Positions 44,327 to 50,362 of a stretch of 50,362 bases of DNA are shown piece by piece. The DNA comes from Tepidibacillus decaturensis (GTDB lineage Bacteria > Bacillota > Bacilli > Tepidibacillales > Tepidibacillaceae), in NCBI RefSeq assembly GCF_001561915.1, contig NZ_LSKU01000002.1, positions 1 through 50,362 on the forward strand, in the 5' to 3' direction. The notes beneath the pieces were generated by a model. It worked only from the letters and a program-made list of their open reading frames with translations, was not told the DNA's origin and did no database searches. The stretch's first letter is position 1; each line of letters starts with the position of its first letter. A program made the translations under genes and the position numbers.

Positions 44327-44752
44327 ATGGGTGTGAAGATTGTGGAAGAGATTCGACAAGAAAAACCAAGTTATCTGACATTATTTTTACGAAAGTCTCC
44401 AAGAGTAAAAATTGTAGAATCTTTAGTTTTTGTTTTTTATATATTAACTTTAATTGTAATCGTAGGATATAATCATCCTTCATTTAAAATCTACGCTGTT
44501 ATCGGTGCCGTCTTTATTCTGCTGATCCAGCCATTTTTTTATCAATTGCTTTATCGACCACTATATATTTTAACGAATGTTGACTTAAGAATTAGAAAGG
44601 GGAATCAGCAAACCATCATTCCTTTGGTGCAAATTGAACCTGCTTATGATTTACGTCATTTTTACAAAATCAAAGGAAAAAAAACAGCGTTAGCCGTTTC
44701 TGATGAGTTTTTAAAAACGTTAGAAGAGCAAATTGCAAAAGCTAAAAGATAG
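44327..44752 (+). CDS. Small two-helix membrane protein, function unknown
   Basis: About 141 residues from ATG 44327 or a few fewer from GTG 44342; neither has a convincing ribosome site. The frame is open upstream into the dispersed repeat, which I do not count as coding. Two membrane helices (IVESLVFVFYILTLIVIVGY and IYAVIGAVFILLIQPFFYQL) precede a basic C-terminal domain with 'ILTNVDLRIRKGNQQTIIPL', perhaps PH-like. It ends 12 bp before alr. Confidence 0.6.
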   Translation: MGVKIVEEIRQEKPSYLTLFLRKSPRVKIVESLVFVFYILTLIVIVGYNHPSFKIYAVIGAVFILLIQPFFYQLLYRPLYILTNVDLRIRKGNQQTIIPLVQIEPAYDLRHFYKIKGKKTALAVSDEFLKTLEEQIAKAKR

Positions 44753-44764
44753 AAGGTGCATAAG

Positions 44765-45931
44765 GTGGAACACTCTTTTTATCGTCCAACTATTGCTGAG
44801 ATTGATTTAGATGCTGTAACCCATAATGTCCATTTTTTCAAAGAACGGATTCCTCATTCAATGACAATACTTGCAATCGTTAAGGCTGATGCTTATGGCC
44901 ATGGTGCGGTACCTATTGTTAAGCATTTGCAATCGATTGGAATACATTATTTTGCGGTTGCTTTTATAGATGAAGCCATCGAATTAAGAAAGGCAGGCAT
45001 CATGGATCCCATTCTTATCTTAGGACATACCTCGATATCTGCTGTTGAAAAAGCCTTTGAATATGATATAACCCTTACAGTTTTTACTAAAGAAATAATC
45101 AAGCAGATCCATCTTGTAGGAGAAAAACAAAAAAAGAAATTGAAAGTTCATATAAAGGTAGATACCGGAATGGGGAGAATTGGGGTTTTCCCTGAAGAAG
45201 CACTAACCTTTTTTCATGAATTAAGAAAATCTCCTTGGATTGAGATTGAAGGGGTCTTTACTCATTTTGCCACAGCAGATGAGGAAGATAAAACATTTAC
45301 GCAAAAGCAATATAAGACATTTATGACTGTTGCAGAAAAAATGAAATCAATCCAAGATATACGTTTTGTCCATGCTTCTAATAGTGCTGCGATGATTGAT
45401 ATGCCTAATCTACAACAAACAATGACACGGCTAGGAATTAGCTTGTATGGATTACTTCCTTCAAAGAATGTAAAGATTTCAAATCATCATTTAAAGCCAG
45501 TGATGTCGATCAAATCCAAAGTAGTGTATTTAAAAAAGGTTTTTAAAGGACAATCGGTTAGTTATGGTGCTACATTTGTAGCTCCAAGAGATACAATGGT
45601 TGCAACGATTCCAATCGGATATGCAGATGGCTTTTCAAGGGGGTTATCCAATAAAGGATTTGTTCTAATTCGTGGAGAAAAAGCTCCTGTGATTGGCCGT
45701 GTTTGTATGGATCAAATCATGATTGATGTAACCGATATTCCATTGGTTCAAGTGGATGATGAAGTAGTCATTTATGGCACGCAAAATGGACTGTCGATTC
45801 AAATGGATGATCATGCAGAACAATTAGGTACGATTAACTATGAGTTAGCTACACTCGTAGGAAAGAGGATCCCGCGAATTTATTTAAAGGATGGCCAAAT
45901 TGATGCTGTGATCAACAACTTATGGAGATAG
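44765..45931 (+). CDS. alr: Alanine racemase
   Basis: 388 residues. The PLP lysine is Lys40 in 'AIVKADAYGHG'; the catalytic Tyr is in 'SVSYGATF' near 267. It makes D-alanine for peptidoglycan. GTG 44765 follows AGAAGG by eight bases; the GTG at 44756 overlaps that site. Confidence 0.95.
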   Translation: MEHSFYRPTIAEIDLDAVTHNVHFFKERIPHSMTILAIVKADAYGHGAVPIVKHLQSIGIHYFAVAFIDEAIELRKAGIMDPILILGHTSISAVEKAFEYDITLTVFTKEIIKQIHLVGEKQKKKLKVHIKVDTGMGRIGVFPEEALTFFHELRKSPWIEIEGVFTHFATADEEDKTFTQKQYKTFMTVAEKMKSIQDIRFVHASNSAAMIDMPNLQQTMTRLGISLYGLLPSKNVKISNHHLKPVMSIKSKVVYLKKVFKGQSVSYGATFVAPRDTMVATIPIGYADGFSRGLSNKGFVLIRGEKAPVIGRVCMDQIMIDVTDIPLVQVDDEVVIYGTQNGLSIQMDDHAEQLGTINYELATLVGKRIPRIYLKDGQIDAVINNLWR

Positions 45932-45939
45932 GTGATGTA

Positions 45940-47325
45940 ATGAAGGCCAAGATCCCATATTTTGTTGCTTTAATACCGATTGTATTAACGGTTGCATTTC
46001 TCATGATCACTGTATTTCTTTTAGATATTCCCTTATTTATTCCATTACTATTTGGCTATTTTTTAACGGTTCTTATTGCCATGATTTATCACATAAAGGT
46101 TCAATCTCTATGGATAGCTTCAATTAGCGGAATTCGCTCTATCTCGATGATAATTGTCATCCTTGTTTTAATTGGTATCTTAATTGCAATCTGGTCTAGT
46201 AGTGGTACAATCGATGCTCTTGTCTATTATGGTTTAGCTCTAATTCATCCAAACTATTTGGTCTTCATTAGTTTTATTGTGAGCTCTTTGATCTCCATGC
46301 TTTTAGGAACTTCTGTGGGAACCTCTAGTACAGTAGGCGTTGCTTTTATGGGGATGGCACACCATTTGGGGATTTCTCCTTCTCTTGTTGCAGGGGCTTT
46401 GGTGTCCGGAGCATTTGTTGGGGATCGGACCTCCCCCTTATCTTCAGCAGCACAAATGAACTCACTAGTTACGGATACCAACTACTATGAAAATATCAAG
46501 GAACTGCTAAAAACACTGATTCCAGCAATGATGATTACCTCAATTTTCTATTTATTTATAGAAAGTGGGATAGATAGCATTGGTGGAGGGGCAGATTTTG
46601 TTGTTGGACAAGCAAGGAGAGAAATAGTTAGTTTATATGGCACATTATCCCTTTGGTTACTTTTGCCCCCTTTAGTTATCATGATTTTAGCTTTTTTTAA
46701 AATTTCAACACGATTAAATTTGTTAGCAGGTATTCTGATTGGGGCTGTCTTAGCATATATATTTCAAGGAAGGGATGTCTTAGAATTAGGCCAATATGCT
46801 CTCTTCGGATTTAATCATCCAAATGGGAAATTATTTGGCGGAGGATGGAATATGTTTAACCAAATCCTTCTTATTGTTGTTGCTGGTGCCTTTTACGGGG
46901 TTTTAGATTCATCAGGCATTTTATCAATCATTTTAGATAAAATGACAAAATCGATGAAAAATGAATTATCAGTTGTTCAAAAAACAATGGGAATCAGTAT
47001 TGCATCAGCTGCCCTATCTTCTACCCAGGTGATGGGTATCATTATTCCTGGAAAAGTCATGTCAAATATCTATAAAAAAATGGATATGAAGCTTACCTTA
47101 TTAAATCGGATGATTTCAGATTCTGGAATGATGGTTGCAGGATTAATTCCTTGGAATTTGAATGCGATTCTTTTAGGAATAGCGTTAAATATATCTGTAT
47201 TAGATTATTTACCCTATGCCTTCCTTTTAGTTGTATTGCCAATCTATAGCTATTTGCACTATTGGTGGGGTTTTGCTAAAAAGGAAAAAACTACTGGCAG
47301 GAAAATTGCAAAAAATATCGAATAA
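45940..47325 (+). CDS. NhaC-family Na+/H+ antiporter
   Basis: 461 residues, about 11-12 helices. Family signatures 'GTSVGTSSTVGVAFMGMA', 'FVGDRTSPLSSAA' and 'ISDSGMMVAGLIPWN' are present. It exchanges Na+ for H+, or may exchange an organic acid as in MleN. ATG 45940 follows AGGTGAT at short spacing; an ATG at 45922 overlaps the end of alr. Translation is probably coupled to alr. Confidence 0.87.
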   Translation: MKAKIPYFVALIPIVLTVAFLMITVFLLDIPLFIPLLFGYFLTVLIAMIYHIKVQSLWIASISGIRSISMIIVILVLIGILIAIWSSSGTIDALVYYGLALIHPNYLVFISFIVSSLISMLLGTSVGTSSTVGVAFMGMAHHLGISPSLVAGALVSGAFVGDRTSPLSSAAQMNSLVTDTNYYENIKELLKTLIPAMMITSIFYLFIESGIDSIGGGADFVVGQARREIVSLYGTLSLWLLLPPLVIMILAFFKISTRLNLLAGILIGAVLAYIFQGRDVLELGQYALFGFNHPNGKLFGGGWNMFNQILLIVVAGAFYGVLDSSGILSIILDKMTKSMKNELSVVQKTMGISIASAALSSTQVMGIIIPGKVMSNIYKKMDMKLTLLNRMISDSGMMVAGLIPWNLNAILLGIALNISVLDYLPYAFLLVVLPIYSYLHYWWGFAKKEKTTGRKIAKNIE

Positions 47326-47385
47326 TAGTGTATAATAGTATTTTGTATAGTATTGTTTTCCTACTGCTTTTTATCAAGTATATTT

Positions 47386-47414
47386 TTGCATGAAATTCGA
47401 CATAATGGTATTAT
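47386..47414 (+). promoter_or_regulatory. Promoter of the mazEF locus
   Basis: TTGCAT (47386-47391), 17-bp spacer, TATTAT (47409-47414). Confidence 0.55.
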
Positions 47415-47473
47415 TAAAAAGAAATGATTATTGTTATCTTGTTCTCGTGATATTTGTTGGGGGTGCTTAGACT

Positions 47474-47746
47474 GTGGCCAGTACAAAACGTATTATGATC
47501 ACCTTACCTCAAAATCTTTTACAAGAGGTAGATGGAGTAGTGAGAAAGGAAAATTTAAATCGTAGCGAATTGATACGGGAAGCAATGAAATTGTATCTCC
47601 AAGAGAGAAGAAAAAGATCCATTCGTGAAAGTATGCAAAAAGGTTATATGGAAATGGCTAATATTAACCTTAACCTTGCCTCTGAATCTTTTGTTTTAGA
47701 GGATGAGGCTGATACAGCTTTGGACCGCTTAGTAAGCGGGGTGTAA
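47474..47746 (+). CDS. mazE: Antitoxin EndoAI/MazE (ribbon-helix-helix)
   Basis: 90 residues. The N-terminal ribbon-helix-helix (RIMITLPQNLLQEVDGVVRKENLNRSELIREAM) binds DNA; the C-terminal tail binds the toxin. GTG start after GGGGGTG. It is intact, while the toxin gene downstream is frameshifted. Homologous to Bacillus ndoAI. Confidence 0.93.
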   Translation: MASTKRIMITLPQNLLQEVDGVVRKENLNRSELIREAMKLYLQERRKRSIRESMQKGYMEMANINLNLASESFVLEDEADTALDRLVSGV

Positions 47747-47749
47747 GTC

Positions 47750-48099
47750 TTGATTGTTAAACGTGGCGATGTTTTTTTGCGGATCTTTCCCCTGTGGTTG
47801 GATCAGAACAAGGGGGAATTCGCCCTGTTTTAATCATACAAAATGATATAGGGAATCGCTTCAGTCCGACCGTCATCGTCGCAGCTATTACAGCACAGAT
47901 TCAAAAGGCAAAATTACCTACACATGTCGAGATTGATGCGAAGACATATGGGTTTGATCGTGATTCTGTTATTTTATTAGAACAGATTCGAACCATTGAT
48001 AAGCAAAGATTAACAGATAAGATCACACATCTAGATGAAGAAATGATGTTAAAAATCAATGATGCCTTGCAAATTAGTTTAGGAATGATAGACTTTTAA
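47750..48099 (+). pseudogene. mazF: Endoribonuclease toxin EndoA/MazF with a one-base frameshift
   Basis: The TTG start at 47750 gives 'IVKRGDVF', then a T7 run at 47772-47778 puts it out of frame; it stops near 47832. One extra T would give '[19 protein letters not shown]' and a normal 116-residue EndoA, an mRNA interferase that in Bacillus cuts UACAU. The rest, from '[17 protein letters not shown]' to 'LGMIDF', is perfectly kept. Assembly error, slippage, or a fresh mutation are all possible. Confidence 0.85.
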
Positions 48100-48122
48100 A
48101 GAGGGTTAAACCCTCTTTTTTT
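48097..48122 (+). terminator. Terminator of mazEF
   Basis: AAGAGGG/CCCTCTT hairpin with a T7 tail. Confidence 0.92.
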
Positions 48123-48147
48123 AATGAGAATAAAGGGAGAAATGTAA

Positions 48148-50307
48148 ATGGAATCATTACAATTTATGACACGTCAAATTGGGGAAGAAATGCATTTAAA
48201 AGAAGAACAAATAAAGCAGGTCATATCTTTATTGGATGATGGCAATACCATTCCTTTTATTGCGAGATATCGAAAAGAAATAACTGGGCAATTGGATGAA
48301 ACCCAATTAAGGGAAATTGCTGAGAGAATTACTTATTTAAGGACATTATATGATCGAAAACTAGAGGTTATACGTCTTATTGATGAACAAGGGAAGTTAA
48401 CGGAAGAATTGCGAATACAGATTGAACAAGCCACCAAATTACAACAAATAGAGGACCTATATCGCCCTTATAAGCCTAAACGAAGAACGAGAGCGAGTAT
48501 TGCTAAAGAAAAAGGATTGGAACCATTTGCTTCTATTTTGTTGGATCCAAGCAAAGTGGACCAAATTGAAGAGATAGCACTTCAGTTTATCAATCCAAAT
48601 CAAGAAGTAGGCTCAATCGAAGACGTGATACAAGGTGGACAAGATATTATTGCAGAAATGATTTCAGACGATCCTTCAGTTAGACAATGGATCAGAGAAG
48701 AAACTTTAAAACATGGGGTACTCATCGTACAAGCAAAAGATAAACAACAAGAAAGCGTCTACGAAATGTATTACGATTATCAAGAACCAGTAAAAAGCAT
48801 CAGAAGTCACCGAATATTAGCCATCAATCGTGGAGAAAAAGAGGATTTTATAAAAGTTAAAATACATATGGAAGAAGAGTCTATTTACAAACACATACAA
48901 AAAAAGTTTACTCCACTAACAAATTTTAAGAAGTTACCTGAAAGGCTTCTTCTGGTTATTGAAGATAGCTATAAACGATTGATTGCACCTTCAATAGAAA
49001 GGGAAGTTAGACAAATTTTAACGGAAAAAGCAGAGGAACAAGCAATACATATTTTTTCAGCTAACCTTAGACAGCTTTTATTACAACCTCCGATTAAAGG
49101 GAAAATGGTTCTTGGGGTGGATCCAGCTTATCGAACTGGTTGTAAGCTTGCAGTCATCGATCCAACCGGTAAAGTAGAGGATATAAGAGTGATTTATCCA
49201 ACTCCACCACAAAATAAAATAGAGGAGTCTAAAAAGCAACTAAAGGAGTTGGTCGATCGATTTCAGATCGAATTAATTGTAATTGGCAATGGGACGGCTT
49301 CGAGAGAAACAGAACAATTTATTGCTGATTTTATTCGAGAAATGGAGCAAGATATCTTTTATTTGATTGTCAATGAAGCTGGAGCAAGTGTATATTCAGC
49401 TTCTGAATTAGCAAGAGAAGAATTCCCTGAGTTGGATGTATCAGAGCGTAGCGCGATCTCGATTGCTAGAAGAATACAAGATCCATTAGCAGAGCTTGTA
49501 AAAATCGATCCCAAATCAGTTGGTGTTGGTCAATATCAGCATGATGTATCTCAAAAGAGATTAGAAGAAAGTTTGAAACAAGTGGTCGAATCCGTAGTAA
49601 ACTACGTGGGAGTAGATGCAAATACCGCTTCAGTTTCTCTCTTACAATATATCTCAGGTATGAATAAGACAGTAGCCAAAAATTTGGTAGCCTACCGTGA
49701 AGAATATGGGAAATTTAATTCTCGTGAGGAATTGAAAAATATCCCTAGATTCGGAGCCAAAACGTATGAGCAAGCAATTGGGTTTTTAAGAATTGATGGA
49801 GACAATCCATTAGATAAAACCTCTATTCATCCTGAATCTTATCAAGTTGCCTACGATTTACTTGACTATATAGGGTATCCTGTTCATGACATCGGTAGCG
49901 AAAAAATAAAAGAAAAACTAAAGGAAATACAAGTAGATGCATTAAGTCAACATTTACAAATTGGAATACCCACTTTGAAGGATATCATAGAGAGTTTAAT
50001 TCGCCCTTTTAGAGACCCGCGAGACGAATTACCAAAACCGATCCTGCTAAAAGATATTTTAAAAATTGAAGATTTAAAACCAGGAATGCATTTACAAGGT
50101 ACTGTTCGTAATGTTGTCGATTTTGGCGCATTTATAGATATTGGTGTGAAAGAAGATGGGCTAGTTCATATTTCGGAATTAAGCGATCATTATGTGAAAC
50201 ACCCATTAGATGTTGTTTCTGTTGGAGATATCGTCGATGTTAGGGTTCTTCAAATCGATGTTTCGAAAAAGAGAATCAGCCTTACGATGAAAAATCAAGG
50301 GAAATAG
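48148..50307 (+). CDS. tex: RNA-binding transcription accessory protein Tex
   Basis: 719 residues, full length. An N-terminal Tex domain ('IPFIARYRKEITGQLDE'), a YqgF/RNase H-like core ('GVDPAYRTGCKLAVIDPTG'), helix-hairpin-helix units ('SGMNKTVAKNLVAYREE') and a C-terminal S1 domain ('GTVRNVVDFGAFIDIGVKED') appear in the known order. It binds RNA and affects transcription. Equivalent to Bacillus ydcI, though the rsb genes that stand between in Bacillus are missing. Confidence 0.96.
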   Translation: MESLQFMTRQIGEEMHLKEEQIKQVISLLDDGNTIPFIARYRKEITGQLDETQLREIAERITYLRTLYDRKLEVIRLIDEQGKLTEELRIQIEQATKLQQIEDLYRPYKPKRRTRASIAKEKGLEPFASILLDPSKVDQIEEIALQFINPNQEVGSIEDVIQGGQDIIAEMISDDPSVRQWIREETLKHGVLIVQAKDKQQESVYEMYYDYQEPVKSIRSHRILAINRGEKEDFIKVKIHMEEESIYKHIQKKFTPLTNFKKLPERLLLVIEDSYKRLIAPSIEREVRQILTEKAEEQAIHIFSANLRQLLLQPPIKGKMVLGVDPAYRTGCKLAVIDPTGKVEDIRVIYPTPPQNKIEESKKQLKELVDRFQIELIVIGNGTASRETEQFIADFIREMEQDIFYLIVNEAGASVYSASELAREEFPELDVSERSAISIARRIQDPLAELVKIDPKSVGVGQYQHDVSQKRLEESLKQVVESVVNYVGVDANTASVSLLQYISGMNKTVAKNLVAYREEYGKFNSREELKNIPRFGAKTYEQAIGFLRIDGDNPLDKTSIHPESYQVAYDLLDYIGYPVHDIGSEKIKEKLKEIQVDALSQHLQIGIPTLKDIIESLIRPFRDPRDELPKPILLKDILKIEDLKPGMHLQGTVRNVVDFGAFIDIGVKEDGLVHISELSDHYVKHPLDVVSVGDIVDVRVLQIDVSKKRISLTMKNQGK

Positions 50308-50327
50308 TTGCTGATATGGGAAATGAA

Positions 50328-50353
50328 AGAAGCGGCCTATGAAGGTCGCTTCT
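50328..50353 (+). terminator. Hairpin after tex
   Basis: AGAAGCGGCC/GGTCGCTTCT (one G-U pair). The T run is weak, and the window ends nine bases later. Confidence 0.6.
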
Positions 50354-50362
50354 GTTCCAAGT

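Overview
The window is AT-rich chromosomal DNA from a Gram-positive low-GC bacterium, most likely a member of the Bacillales. Reasons: strong GGAGG-type ribosome binding sites with many TTG and GTG starts, Firmicutes regulatory RNAs (a TPP riboswitch, a glmS ribozyme and a yybP-ykoY manganese riboswitch), and two gene orders known from Bacillus: rocF ... sigW-rsiW-cdaA-cdaR-glmM-glmS, and acpS-nnr-ydcC-like-alr-mazE/mazF-tex. No tRNA, rRNA or CRISPR array was seen.

Layout. 0.2-2.5 kb: a CNNM/CorC-type membrane protein and arginase. 2.5-5.7 kb: a thiamine/pyrimidine ABC uptake operon behind a TPP riboswitch. 5.7-14.6 kb: the envelope-stress pair sigW-rsiW with a clear sigma-W-type promoter, then the c-di-AMP and amino-sugar operon (cdaA, cdaR, an inserted FAD-dependent oxidoreductase gene, glmM) and ribozyme-controlled glmS. 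14.6-22.8 kb: an accessory, scarred region with a cupin/aldo-keto reductase pair, a frameshifted tetR, an arsC remnant, a mercury operon (merR, a shortened merE-like gene, merA), an XRE regulator, a diguanylate cyclase fused to an EAL-domain remnant, a PAS fragment joined to a transposase remnant, and a pirin gene. 23-29 kb: a YkuK-like gene and an oligopeptide-use cluster (OPT transporter, PqqD-like protein, PepD, PepT). 29-31.8 kb: a small coiled-coil protein, a DHA2-type exporter and CorA. 32-36.5 kb: an envelope-related locus with a second ECF sigma factor, its twice-frameshifted anti-sigma gene, a membrane protein with a bactofilin-like exposed region, an MGDG-synthase/UgtP-type glycosyltransferase and an O-antigen-ligase-like protein. 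36.5-40 kb: an S9 peptidase, a DUF302 protein, cyclophilin and a DUF59 protein. 40-50.3 kb: TerC behind the Mn riboswitch, then acpS, nnr, a YdcC-type lipoprotein, a small membrane protein, alr, an NhaC-type antiporter, mazE, a frameshifted mazF, and tex.

How the parts fit. Much of the window deals with the cell envelope: sigma-W sensing, c-di-AMP, glucosamine supply, alanine racemase and membrane glycolipids. The peptide cluster couples uptake to dipeptide and tripeptide cleavage. The 14.6-22.8 kb region looks acquired and decaying.

The most notable points are: a one-base frameshift in a T7 tract of the MazF toxin gene beside an intact antitoxin; an intact ECF sigma factor whose anti-sigma gene carries two frameshifts; a dispersed intergenic repeat present three times whose flanking arms stay complementary although their sequence differs; and a run of gene remnants around the mer operon. 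I found no clear-cut new defence or mobile system. Single-base frameshifts at homopolymers could be assembly errors and need read-level checking.
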